Origin: Lachnospiraceae bacterium
GTDB taxonomy: Bacteria > Bacillota > Clostridia > Lachnospirales > Lachnospiraceae
Length of the DNA stretch: 64,000 nt
Assembly (NCBI GenBank): GCA_014804445.1
Contig: JAAUZU010000005.1
Location: 67,522-131,521 of the forward strand
Reading direction: 5' to 3'
Below the pieces are notes generated by a model, which worked only from the letters and a program-made list of their open reading frames with translations, was not told the DNA's origin and searched no databases. Shown here in pieces: positions 45,270-53,803 of the stretch (its first letter is position 1; the number at the start of each line of letters is the position of its first letter). Both the position numbers and the translations under genes were made by a program.

Positions 45270-46595
45270 TTGTTTGGCATATTCGGAAAAAGAAGGAAAG
45301 AGCAGCCGCCTGTTGAGGTAAAAGATTCTCGGGAACAAGCGGGAGAAAAACCAGCGGTGAGTCGGCCATCTGTTACAGTAAAGGATAGTTGGGAGAAATC
45401 GGCGGAAAGGTATGCGGCAGGCGTTCTGGTGGAGGTCAGGGACGGGAAGGGCTGTCTCAGGGAGGTTTATGGGGAGACGGAACAAGCAACTTACCTGACC
45501 TTGATGCTTCAGGAACAGCCCTTGCTGCAATTGCAGGGCGATGAGTATTTCTGCCCTACTTGTGAGAAAATATTGAAGAGCGGGTATGGTTTGGAGCAGA
45601 CGCAGGAGTTTTGGCAGAACCGGTTAAATGAAGATTTATCACTCGAGGAAGCGGTGGAAGGAATCAAGCCCATACTGGGACTGTTAAAATCCGGTTATTA
45701 CGTGGTAGTGGACACGCAGTTGTGCCCCACGGACGGGCATGGACATTTGTTTTGTGAAGTGCCGAATGAGGAAGAATATGTGACCGGAACCTGTATTTAT
45801 TACTATGGAATTGAGCATAAAAATTGCTATGGTATGTGGGGCAATAACAGACCTTATTTTACGGTTGCGACGGAGCCAAAGGCGAAACTGCGGCAGGAGA
45901 GAGTTGACGATTATAGGGAAAAGCCGCGGGGACGCGCACTGGCATATTATATGGACGGCTATATGACAGCATTGCTGGACGGGCATCACAAGGCAATGGC
46001 AGCAGCATATTTGCATCAAAAAGTACCTGCGCTGGTCATCATACCGGCTTATTGCACGACGCATAGGGAGAAGAATGGCGAGATGACAAAGGCGGTTTCG
46101 GCAGGAGAATTCTGCTGGAATTGTGCGCCACATCATTTGGAGTATTCTCTGTATAAACCCAATGAAAAAATTGGTGCAGACGCCATGCAGCAGATATTAA
46201 AAACCATTCCTGCCTATGGAACCATTGTGGCTGATGAAAAGGGTAAGGAACTCGCCGGATACTATCCAACGGTGGATGAAATGGCGAGTCTTGACTTAGT
46301 CGGAGAAATAACGGAGCAAAGACTGCGGGACATTCTGGACGGCAGAGAAGTGCCCGAGGAAGGGGAGGTTTTGCATTATATTAGGGCGCTTGTTGTGCAG
46401 AAGCATGCTTCCCTGTTGGAAATTGCCGGGTTCTTTTTACAACAGTATGCGTACTGCAGGGAACGCTACGCAATCATAAAGGAATTGACAAGGCTTGAAA
46501 AAAGCGATGCTTTGGTTGATTTTCTGATTCAGGTTATGGTGGATTATGAGGAGGATTATCCGGAAATTAAGGATTTGATTCTGGATTATCTTTAA
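45270..46595 (+). CDS. Protein with ParB-like nuclease-type motif, unassigned
   Basis: A 441-aa soluble protein. Residues about 230-260 (YYMDGYMTALLDGHHKAMAA) resemble the DGHHR motif of ParB/Srx-like domains, and a pair of Cys (FCPTCEKIL) suggests a small metal site near residue 100. The C-terminal third is helical. A TTG start at 45270 was chosen because GGAGG lies 9 bp upstream and gives a sensible N-terminus (FGIFGKRRKEQPP); an upstream in-frame ATG lies in the palindromic element. Two near-repeats occur early (VKDSREQAGEKPA, VKDSWEKSAERYA). I cannot give it a function. Confidence 0.65.
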   Translation: MFGIFGKRRKEQPPVEVKDSREQAGEKPAVSRPSVTVKDSWEKSAERYAAGVLVEVRDGKGCLREVYGETEQATYLTLMLQEQPLLQLQGDEYFCPTCEKILKSGYGLEQTQEFWQNRLNEDLSLEEAVEGIKPILGLLKSGYYVVVDTQLCPTDGHGHLFCEVPNEEEYVTGTCIYYYGIEHKNCYGMWGNNRPYFTVATEPKAKLRQERVDDYREKPRGRALAYYMDGYMTALLDGHHKAMAAAYLHQKVPALVIIPAYCTTHREKNGEMTKAVSAGEFCWNCAPHHLEYSLYKPNEKIGADAMQQILKTIPAYGTIVADEKGKELAGYYPTVDEMASLDLVGEITEQRLRDILDGREVPEEGEVLHYIRALVVQKHASLLEIAGFFLQQYAYCRERYAIIKELTRLEKSDALVDFLIQVMVDYEEDYPEIKDLILDYL

Positions 46596-46620
46596 AGGAA
46601 AGATGACAGGAGGATTTTTT

Positions 46621-47334
46621 ATGACAAAAGAACTATTATATGCAGCATTTGACAGTAAGTATGAAGAATTGAAGCAGGCATTAGAGGGAAATGACTTGAA
46701 AAAAATGAAAGAATTGGCATTGGAGGTTCATGCCATGGTACATCCTGCTGAAATCTCTGGCAGAAGCGAAAAGACGATTGCAGATTATATTTTGGCTTAT
46801 ATGATGTCTGGCAATCAAAATGCGCTGGTGCCAAGAGAAAAATGGGACTCCGATCTGCATTATGCAGGAACAAAGACGGTTCCCCTGTGCTGGCAGTTCT
46901 GGCACACATATCGCATAGAAGATTTGGTCAGCAATATTCTGATGGCGGATCAGGAACAGATTTTTAACGAAGAGTGGCGAAAAAAAACAGGTGCTTCCAT
47001 CAGTGACACGGGCAATGCGCTCGAATTTGAAGAAGCAGTCGAATTTGGAAAGAAAATTCATGTTGAAGCGCTTCGGGATTATATGATTGCAGTTGGAAAG
47101 AATACACGCAGTATAATTGAAAAACTGACATTGGAGCAGATACAGTCGATGGCGCCTGCAACATGGGTGATGAAGATACTGGAAGTTGGCGGCGTAACGA
47201 CGGATTTCCGTTCTATATGGTTGCTGGTATATTGGGGGAGGCTGACAAGGGGCGGTATGATTCTGACACCTATGACCAATCATCATATGATGCACTTACC
47301 GGCCTGCTTAAATCATTTGCTAATATTAGATTAG
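46621..47334 (+). CDS. DinB superfamily protein
   Basis: A 237-aa protein starting MTKELLYAAFDSKYEELKQA after GAGG. It has the four-helix DinB/YfiT-like fold. Metal-type His residues are seen in ALEVHAMVHPAEIS and in the C-terminal MTNHHMMHLPA. The DinB superfamily includes thiol transferases, but members in Clostridia are mostly uncharacterised. It follows the ParB-like gene by 25 bp, so the two may be co-transcribed. Its last bases overlap the end of the converging TfoX-like gene. Confidence 0.72.
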   Translation: MTKELLYAAFDSKYEELKQALEGNDLKKMKELALEVHAMVHPAEISGRSEKTIADYILAYMMSGNQNALVPREKWDSDLHYAGTKTVPLCWQFWHTYRIEDLVSNILMADQEQIFNEEWRKKTGASISDTGNALEFEEAVEFGKKIHVEALRDYMIAVGKNTRSIIEKLTLEQIQSMAPATWVMKILEVGGVTTDFRSIWLLVYWGRLTRGGMILTPMTNHHMMHLPACLNHLLILD

Positions 47335-47588
47335 TTTTTTAAAAAATCACTAAATTCTTTCAGTTCCTTTTTGGTTTCTTCGGAAAGGCTGTTAAATTCT
47401 GTATTCTGAATAGCGCCTTCCAATGTATATAAATGAACCAGGCATACGGAAGGATAGGTTTCCTTTAGCTTTAAAAATGCTTGTTTGGAACCTTCTGCAA
47501 TCAGCTTTTCCGGGGAATCGATGCCGACAGCCTTTAGCTTTTTTTCCATTTCTTTGCCGATATTCATCATAGAGGTTAATTCTGTCAT
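47331..47588 (-). CDS. TfoX C-terminal domain protein
   Basis: An 85-aa protein starting MTELTSMMNIGKEMEKKLKA after GGGAG. It matches the TfoX C-terminal domain, a helix-hairpin-helix-like module (IGKEMEKKLKAVGIDSPEKL). In other bacteria TfoX links to competence; the isolated domain is common in Firmicutes, often with unknown role. It has its own promoter and no co-directional neighbour. Confidence 0.85.
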   Translation of the reverse strand: MTELTSMMNIGKEMEKKLKAVGIDSPEKLIAEGSKQAFLKLKETYPSVCLVHLYTLEGAIQNTEFNSLSEETKKELKEFSDFLKN

Positions 47589-47643
47589 ATTTGCTCCCAT
47601 CTGCCATTTATGGAACCTGCAGGCTTGCTTTCTGTTGACGTTT

Positions 47644-47673
47644 ATTATATCATGACAGAAGAAACCCTGACAA
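47644..47673 (-). promoter_or_regulatory. Promoter of the TfoX-like gene
   Basis: Minus strand TTGTCA (47673-47668), an 18-bp spacer and TATAAT (47649-47644). Confidence 0.65.
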
Positions 47674-47743
47674 GGGATATCGTCAAATAAGGCAATGGGA
47701 AAGAGAGTTTGGGCCTGTTGACAAAAATGTGAGGTAGATTTTT

Positions 47744-48259
47744 ATGGAAAAAGATAAAAACAGTTTTACTATAACCGGCATAAAAGCGATAAAAAAAGAA
47801 AACATTCCGGAATGTGTGAGGGTTATAAAGGAAAGCTTTCAGACAGTGGCGGATGAATTTGGTTTTACGGCAGAAAATGCGCCAAGATTCACCGCGTTTG
47901 CCACAACAGAAGAAAGGCTGTGTTGGCAGTTAGAGTCAGAAAACAGACCGATGTATGCATTTTATGACCATGGAAATATGGTCGGTTATTATTCCTTGCT
48001 ATTGCAGGAGAATCACGCCTGTGAGTTAAACAATTTGAGCGTTCTGCCTGCATATAGGCATAAGGGGATTGGGGCAAGACTGTTGGCACATGCATTTCAG
48101 ACAGTAGAAGAATTGGGGTGTGATAAAATCAATATTGGGATTGTAGAAGAAAATAAAGTACTTAGAAGTTGGTATGAAGGCTTTGGTTTTACACATACAG
48201 AAACACAAAAATTTGATTTTTTTCCCTTTACCTGCGGATATATGGAAAAGAAACTGTGA
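47744..48259 (+). CDS. GNAT family N-acetyltransferase
   Basis: A 171-aa acetyltransferase of the GNAT fold. The acetyl-CoA loop is seen in LSVLPAYRHKGIGARLLAHA, preceded by the beta-strand CELNNLSV. The C-terminal YEGFGFTHTETQKFDFFPFT is also typical. The start follows GAGG. The acceptor could be an amine, antibiotic or protein N-terminus. It stands alone between converging and diverging genes. Confidence 0.88.
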   Translation: MEKDKNSFTITGIKAIKKENIPECVRVIKESFQTVADEFGFTAENAPRFTAFATTEERLCWQLESENRPMYAFYDHGNMVGYYSLLLQENHACELNNLSVLPAYRHKGIGARLLAHAFQTVEELGCDKINIGIVEENKVLRSWYEGFGFTHTETQKFDFFPFTCGYMEKKL

Positions 48260-48268
48260 TTGTGCTTT

Positions 48269-49153
48269 TCAATTTATTCTGTATTCCGGCTGGCTGTTAT
48301 TTTTATACTTTTTACGATACTGCCCTGGCGTCAAACCGAGGGATTTCCGGAAAATTCGGATGAAATAACTGCTGGAAGAAAAGCCCGCCTGCTGTGAGAC
48401 GAGTTCCATGTCAGCATCGGATTCGACCAGTATCTTTTTGGCACACTCTATGCGAATGGAGGTTACGTATTCCGTTAAATTTCTGGAAAAATGCTTTTGG
48501 AAAAAGCTGCTGAAATATTTGGGTGACATATGGAACACCTGCCCCAATTCTTCCAAAGAAAGCTTTTCCTGATAGTGTGTCTGCATATAGCGTGCGATTT
48601 CAAGAAGCAGGCGCATCTGAGCAGAATCCTCCTGCCGCCTGTGGATGATCAAATTGTTTTGGAACAGGCAGGCATAGAAACGCAGGAGATTAGCCTTAAT
48701 CATAAGCCAGTTTCCGCTGCTATTGCAATACTCGTCATAAATTTCCTGAAACATGATGCTTGTCCGTCCGGCAACTGATGAAGGTAACTGCGTAATGACT
48801 TGCGCGTTTCCCTCTGCCAGAGGATTTAAATACATTTCCGCTGCTTCATCCATCTGTGCGAATTGAAGCCATGAGAGCGGGAAGAGAAAGGCCAGATAGG
48901 TGCAGTCCGGTGTTTGTGACTGCATGCCATGTAATTCTCTGGGATTGATATAAATAATGTCTCCGGCTTTTCCGATATAGTCTTTTTCTTGAATTTTCAG
49001 ACGTAATTCGCCCCGCTGTATCCATAGAATTTCTGCATTTTCCTGCCAATGGTATGGAACATCAATTTTTCCGTCCGGCTCTTGCATCAGATAAATTTTT
49101 AGGGGGCGCATCAATGTTCCCTGCGTTCTTGTTTCCTGTAAGTTCGGCTGCAT
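48269..49153 (-). CDS. AraC family regulator of the GH13 gene
   Basis: A 294-aa regulator with an N-terminal cupin sensing domain (about 15-150; GKAGDIIYINPRELHGMQSQ). Two C-terminal helix-turn-helix motifs follow (LSLEELGQVFHMSPKYFSSF; DMELVSQQAGFSSSSYFIRI). The start MQPNLQETRTQ follows AAGGAAAAG; earlier in-frame ATGs lie in the operator region. It is divergent from the GH13 glycosidase, with two direct repeats between them, so it very probably senses a sugar and activates that gene. Confidence 0.87.
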   Translation of the reverse strand: MQPNLQETRTQGTLMRPLKIYLMQEPDGKIDVPYHWQENAEILWIQRGELRLKIQEKDYIGKAGDIIYINPRELHGMQSQTPDCTYLAFLFPLSWLQFAQMDEAAEMYLNPLAEGNAQVITQLPSSVAGRTSIMFQEIYDEYCNSSGNWLMIKANLLRFYACLFQNNLIIHRRQEDSAQMRLLLEIARYMQTHYQEKLSLEELGQVFHMSPKYFSSFFQKHFSRNLTEYVTSIRIECAKKILVESDADMELVSQQAGFSSSSYFIRIFRKSLGLTPGQYRKKYKNNSQPEYRIN

Positions 49154-49189
49154 ATATCTGCTCTTTTCCTTTTTATTGCTATCTTGATG

Positions 49190-49220
49190 TGGATATTTTA
49201 ACATAATGTATGGATATTTT
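49190..49220. promoter_or_regulatory. AraC-type direct-repeat operator
   Basis: TGGATATTTT occurs at 49190-49199 and 49211-49220, 21 bp apart (two helical turns), each followed by a (C)AACAT context, between the divergent AraC and GH13 genes. Confidence 0.65.
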
Positions 49221-49310
49221 TCAACATTTACTGTATTTTGCGGGATATAATGCAATTAGAAATTGTACGAAGATACCTGTAAAAGAAAAAAGAAAGAGAG
49301 GAATCAGGAT

Positions 49311-50873
49311 ATGAAGCACTGGCTGGAACAAAGTATTTTTTATGAAATCTACCCGCAGAGTTTTTATGACAGTAATGGGGATGGGATAGGAGATATTTGC
49401 GGTATTATCGAAAAATTGGATTATATCCATGATTTGGGCTGTAATGCTCTTTGGTTAAATCCCTGTTATCTTTCGCCATTTGGTGATGCGGGATACGACG
49501 TATCTGATTATTGTCAGGTAGCACCGCGTTATGGAACGAACGAAGATTTGATACAATTGTTTAGGGAAGCCCATATGCGCAATATGCATGTTATTCTTGA
49601 TTTGGTGCCGGGGCATACTTCTACGGAGCATCCTTGGTTTCGGGAATCGTGCAAAGATGAGCCGAACCAGTACTGGGGCAGATATATCTGGACGGATTCA
49701 ATTTGGAAAGATGTGGCAGACTATGAGGGGATTTCCGGCTCGCTGCGCGGATTGTACCCCAGAAACGGAAGCGTTGCCGTCAATTTTTTCTCCAATCAGC
49801 CGGCACTGAATTATGGATTTGCCAATCCAAGCGAGCCATGGCAGAGTGCGGTAGATGCGCCGGAAGCTTTGGCAACCCGTCAGGCAATGAAGGATGTTAT
49901 GGACTTTTGGCTTTCTAAGGGCTGTGATGGATTTCGTGTAGATATGGCGGGGTCTTTGGTAAAAAACGATGATGGAAGTGTGGAAACGATAAAGCTATGG
50001 CAGGATGTCAGAAATTTTCTGGACGATAAATATCCTGAGGCTGTGTTGATTTCCGAATGGGGTGAGCCGGATAAGTCGCTAATGGCAGGATTCCATATGG
50101 ATTTTCTGCTCCATTATGGTCCCTCCCATTATATGGATTTATTCCGCTGTGAACAACCGTATTTTTGCAGGAAAGGGGAAGGAAATGTTTCCTTGTTTGT
50201 GGATACCTATATCAAAAACTATGCTTTAACCAATGGAAAAGGGTTAATCTGCATTCCGTCCGGTAACCATGATATGGAGAGAATCCGTAAATATCTGGAT
50301 GAAGAAGAGTTGAAGATTGTATTTGCTTTTCTGCTCTCAATGCCCGGTGCGCCGTTCTTATACTATGGAGATGAGATAGGGATGCAGCATTTGAATATTC
50401 CGTCTGTTGAAGGTGGTTATGATCGTACCGGCGCCAGAACACCGATGCAGTGGAATGACGGGAAAAATTATGGATTTTCGGAGGCGGAAGCAGATAAACT
50501 CTATACAAGTCAGGATTTGTCAGCAAATGCGCCCATAGTTTCTGCGCGGATGGCTGATAAGGGGTCGCTTTGGAATGAAATCCGGAAATTGTGTGAAATT
50601 CGCAAGTCGTTTCCTGCGTTGTGTGCATTTGGCGGGATTCAGTTTGTGTATTGTGAGCCGGAAAAATATCCGCTCGTATATCTGCGCACAAGCGGAGATG
50701 AAAAAATACTGGCAGCGCTTAATCCTTCCGAAAAAGACGTTTCATGTCCATGTGAGTATCAGTTAGGAGATATCATCTATTCATTGGGTAAGCCGGTAAG
50801 TAGTAAAGAAGGCGTGCTCTACGTACCGGGGCAGAGTGTTGGATTTATAAAGGTGGGTACAGCGGATAGATAG
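49311..50873 (+). CDS. GH13 family alpha-glucosidase/amylase-type enzyme
   Basis: A 520-aa glycoside hydrolase of family 13 that cleaves alpha-glucosidic bonds. The catalytic set is complete: nucleophile Asp211 in GFRVDMAG, acid/base Glu249 in ISEWGEP, and Asp321 in GNHDMER. The N-terminus (SIFYEIYPQSFYDSNGDGIG) is typical of oligo-1,6-glucosidase or amylosucrase-like members, and the sequence keeps the QPALNYGF loop. There is no signal peptide, so it acts on imported oligosaccharides. The start follows GAGAGGA. It is divergent from its likely AraC regulator. Confidence 0.9.
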   Translation: MKHWLEQSIFYEIYPQSFYDSNGDGIGDICGIIEKLDYIHDLGCNALWLNPCYLSPFGDAGYDVSDYCQVAPRYGTNEDLIQLFREAHMRNMHVILDLVPGHTSTEHPWFRESCKDEPNQYWGRYIWTDSIWKDVADYEGISGSLRGLYPRNGSVAVNFFSNQPALNYGFANPSEPWQSAVDAPEALATRQAMKDVMDFWLSKGCDGFRVDMAGSLVKNDDGSVETIKLWQDVRNFLDDKYPEAVLISEWGEPDKSLMAGFHMDFLLHYGPSHYMDLFRCEQPYFCRKGEGNVSLFVDTYIKNYALTNGKGLICIPSGNHDMERIRKYLDEEELKIVFAFLLSMPGAPFLYYGDEIGMQHLNIPSVEGGYDRTGARTPMQWNDGKNYGFSEAEADKLYTSQDLSANAPIVSARMADKGSLWNEIRKLCEIRKSFPALCAFGGIQFVYCEPEKYPLVYLRTSGDEKILAALNPSEKDVSCPCEYQLGDIIYSLGKPVSSKEGVLYVPGQSVGFIKVGTADR

Positions 50874-50942
50874 AAAGCGGAAATAGTTGTCTCCTGAGAG
50901 ATTAACATGCTTCGGAAAAATCGACAAAAAATCAATCAAATA

Positions 50943-50971
50943 TTGCATTTGCCGCCGTAAAATGGTATATT
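50943..50971 (+). promoter_or_regulatory. Promoter of the substrate-binding lipoprotein
   Basis: TTGCAT (50943-50948), a 17-bp spacer and TATATT (50966-50971), about 120 bases before the start. Confidence 0.6.
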
Positions 50972-51093
50972 ATACAAGTACTTATATTTGTATACATAAG
51001 GTGTAAAAGGATAGTGTATTTGGGAATATGAGGCAGAAAAGCGCTTGGAGTAAGGCGTCTATGTTTTGTGTAACATGCCGGAATGGAGGGAAC

Positions 51094-51942
51094 ATGAAAA
51101 AGCTTTTAGCAGTAGCAATGGCTGTCATTATGGCAGCAGCGCTTGCCGGCTGCGGCGGTGACGGTGAAAAAAAGACGACGGCGAAGGTAATTGAAATCTG
51201 GCTCACAAACGAGGAGTATGCGTTTGGCGTGGACAAAACACAGCCGGAGCTTTTGGAGTCGGTCAATGAATTTATTGAGGAAATCAAAGCAACCGGTACT
51301 TTTGATGAGATTTGCAACCGTTATTTTGGAGACGGAACGCCGACGGCAGTGACTTCGGCGGTTTATGACGAGAGCAAAGACCAGCTTGTGGTGGCAACCA
51401 ATGCAGAGTTTGAGCCGTTTGAGTACATGGAAGGCGATAAGTATTACGGTATCGATATGGAAATTGCGGCTCAGCTTGCGGCATATCTGGGCAAGGAACT
51501 GGTGATTCAGAATATGGATTTTAATGAGGTATGTCCGGCAGTAGGACAGCAGAAGTGCGACATCGCAATGGCCGGGCTCACGGTGCGGGAGGACAGAATG
51601 GAATATGTCAGTTTTTCTGCTCCCTATTATGTCGCGGCACAAAAGCTGATTGTGACCTCAGAAGACATGGAGTTTGATGCATGCCTGGATGCTGCGTCTG
51701 TCGAGGCGATTTTAAAGGAGAAGGGCAGCAGTGTAAAAGTTGGCGTACAGACGGGAACCACAGGACAGTTTTATGCGGAGGGAGACGAAGATTGGGGCTT
51801 TGAGGGCCTGGGCGTTGAGGTGGTCGGCTACAAAACCGGTTCGCTTGCCGTACAGGATATGTTAGACGGCAATATCGACTACGTGATTATCGACTCTGCG
51901 CCGGCAGAATACATTACAGAAGAGATTAACAAGAAGCAGTAA
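51094..51942 (+). CDS. Amino-acid-type ABC substrate-binding lipoprotein, apparently circularly permuted
   Basis: A 282-aa lipoprotein with signal peptide and lipobox LAGC (Cys20). The solute-binding domain (family 3) is rearranged. Residues 29-81 (VIEIWLTNEEYAFGVDKTQP; FDEICNRYF) are the segment that normally ends such proteins. Residues 95-282 are the segment that normally begins them (LVVATNAEFEPFEYMEGDKY). The protein stops at YITEEINKKQ, exactly where the residue-29 segment would follow in an ordinary member. All parts are therefore present once, in swapped order. No permease or ATPase gene is adjacent. It presumably binds a polar amino acid outside the membrane. The start follows GGAGGG. 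Confidence 0.82.
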   Translation: MKKLLAVAMAVIMAAALAGCGGDGEKKTTAKVIEIWLTNEEYAFGVDKTQPELLESVNEFIEEIKATGTFDEICNRYFGDGTPTAVTSAVYDESKDQLVVATNAEFEPFEYMEGDKYYGIDMEIAAQLAAYLGKELVIQNMDFNEVCPAVGQQKCDIAMAGLTVREDRMEYVSFSAPYYVAAQKLIVTSEDMEFDACLDAASVEAILKEKGSSVKVGVQTGTTGQFYAEGDEDWGFEGLGVEVVGYKTGSLAVQDMLDGNIDYVIIDSAPAEYITEEINKKQ

Positions 51943-51965
51943 AGGAAAAGCGCTGCTTTTATAAT

Positions 51966-52024
51966 AAAAGCTCCTTTCACGGTGCGCTTCGGTTTCGAAA
52001 GCCACTGTAAAAAGGAGCTTTTTG
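51966..52024. terminator. Bidirectional terminator
   Basis: AAAAGCTCCTTT / AAAGGAGCTTTTT stem with a long, partly paired loop between the lipoprotein and the converging dehydrogenase gene. Confidence 0.8.
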
Positions 52025-52044
52025 TATGGCCGTGAATAAAGTAA

Positions 52045-52806
52045 TTACGGACGAAGACCGCTGCCGCCCTGTAAGGTGATGGTCTCGCCGGTCACATAGC
52101 TTGCTTCTTCGCTTGCAAGGAATACGCAGACACGTCCGATATCCTGCTGCGGGTCAGCAAAATGACCAAGAGGGATGCTCTGGATGGTTTTTTCATATAA
52201 ATCAGGATATGCTTCTTTCCACTGAGCAAGTCCTTCGGACATAGCGAGCGGACATACCACGTTGACACGAACGCCGTCAGGACCCCATTCGCTTGCAGCA
52301 ACTCTCGACATGCCACGGATGCCTTCCTTTGCTGCGGCATAACTGGACTGTCCGAGCTTTCCGAAAAGACCGGCGCCGGAGGCAAAATTAACCACGCTGC
52401 CTTTGGTTTCTTTCAGATAAGGGAATGCATGCTTCATGTAGAAGAAGGTAGCATACAGACCGGAATAAATCGCTTTATCAAAATCCTCCTTCGTATGGTC
52501 TATCAGATTGACACCGGAAGCGGAGTTCTGTGCGTTGTTGACTACAGCGTCCAAACGTCCGAGTGCCTTTATGCCGGTTTCAATGGCATTTTTTACCTGC
52601 TCCTCGTCACCGCCGTCAGCAGTTACGGGTACGACTGTTACTCCGTATTCCTTTTCAATTTCATCTTTTGCTTTTTCCAGCTTCGACAGAGTGCGGCCTG
52701 TGATAATCAGGTTAGCTCCCTCTGCGGCAAATGCGTTGGAAACACCCCTGCCGATGCCCTGTCCACCACCAGTGATAAGTACAACCTTTCCTTCAAAACG
52801 TTTCAT
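52045..52806 (-). CDS. Short-chain dehydrogenase/reductase
   Basis: A 253-aa Rossmann-fold oxidoreductase. The coenzyme loop is TGGGQGIG near residue 12, the NNAQ motif is present, and the catalytic Ser, Tyr and Lys lie in VNFASGAGLFGKLGQSSYAAAK. The C-terminus (ITLQGGSGLRP) is typical of the classical family. The Arg after the second strand favours NADP. It has no operon partner. The substrate is unknown. Confidence 0.88.
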   Translation of the reverse strand: MKRFEGKVVLITGGGQGIGRGVSNAFAAEGANLIITGRTLSKLEKAKDEIEKEYGVTVVPVTADGGDEEQVKNAIETGIKALGRLDAVVNNAQNSASGVNLIDHTKEDFDKAIYSGLYATFFYMKHAFPYLKETKGSVVNFASGAGLFGKLGQSSYAAAKEGIRGMSRVAASEWGPDGVRVNVVCPLAMSEGLAQWKEAYPDLYEKTIQSIPLGHFADPQQDIGRVCVFLASEEASYVTGETITLQGGSGLRP

Positions 52807-52978
52807 GTAGAATACCTTCTTTCTTTTTGGATTAGCGGGTATAGCTTGTACCCAGCTATCATATTTTTTATTTTACCACATAATTCCTATTTTGCATATG
52901 CTGATTTTGAATTGTGTTCCGGTGGAAAATAGCTTATAATGGCGGTGATAACTCTACACAAGGAACGGGTTTGACAGG

Positions 52979-53803
52979 ATGGATAAGAAAACTTTATTTC
53001 CGCTTACTTATGAAGTCTGCGGACAGCTTATCAGCTTAGATGGATTTTGGCATCATCGCCGCTGTTTTGCGTCACATGTCCTGATTGTGGTGACAGAGGG
53101 TACACTGTATATAACATCGGACGGCAGTCCGTACACGGTTTCCGCGGGACAGTATATCCTGTTAAAAGCGGGAACGGAGCATTTCGGGCATCGTGCGTCA
53201 ACGGGCAGGCTTTCTTATATGTGGGTACATTTTTCGTCTGATGGCAGTTTTGGGACAGGTTCGGACGGCGAAAGCGCAGCCTATCTGTTTCCGGAATATG
53301 GTTCGGTGTCCGTGTCGGGCAGAGTTTCCCTTTTGTTTCATCAGCTTCTGGATTTGTCACTGGAAGAAAAGCCTCTTGCTGACAACATGCTGCATTATGC
53401 TTTGAGTCTGCTAATAATGGAGCTGTCAAGGGAGTACAGGCAGAGTCTGAAAAATGGAAGCCATTTGTTTCCCGCTGTCGTCGTGTCCGTCATGGAATGG
53501 ATTAAGGCAAACTATTATCAGCCGTTTACCGTTTCTGAACTTGCCGGTAAATTCGGTTATCAGGCAGATTATCTGTCCTCACTTTTTAAAAAGGCAGCAG
53601 GCGTATCCATCGTGCGCTATACAAACGGGATACGCATCAAATCTGCCAAAACGCTATTGCTCAATTATGAACTGTCAATTAAAGAAACCGCATATGCCTG
53701 CGGTTTCTCTGATGAAAAATACTTTATGAAGGTTTTCAGACAGTCGGAGGGAATGACTCCTACACAATACAAGAAGGCTTTTTGTAAGAAATATATCAAT
53801 TAG
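52979..53803 (+). CDS. AraC family regulator next to GH127
   Basis: A 274-aa regulator with an N-terminal cupin domain (about 15-120; YTVSAGQYILLKAGTEHFGH). Two C-terminal helix-turn-helix motifs follow (FTVSELAGKFGYQADYLSSL; SIKETAYACGFSDEKYFMKV). A promoter TTGTGT-17-TATAAT lies about 40 bp upstream. It converges with the GH127 gene and the two overlap by 8 bp, so it may regulate that gene although they are not divergent. Confidence 0.87.
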   Translation: MDKKTLFPLTYEVCGQLISLDGFWHHRRCFASHVLIVVTEGTLYITSDGSPYTVSAGQYILLKAGTEHFGHRASTGRLSYMWVHFSSDGSFGTGSDGESAAYLFPEYGSVSVSGRVSLLFHQLLDLSLEEKPLADNMLHYALSLLIMELSREYRQSLKNGSHLFPAVVVSVMEWIKANYYQPFTVSELAGKFGYQADYLSSLFKKAAGVSIVRYTNGIRIKSAKTLLLNYELSIKETAYACGFSDEKYFMKVFRQSEGMTPTQYKKAFCKKYIN

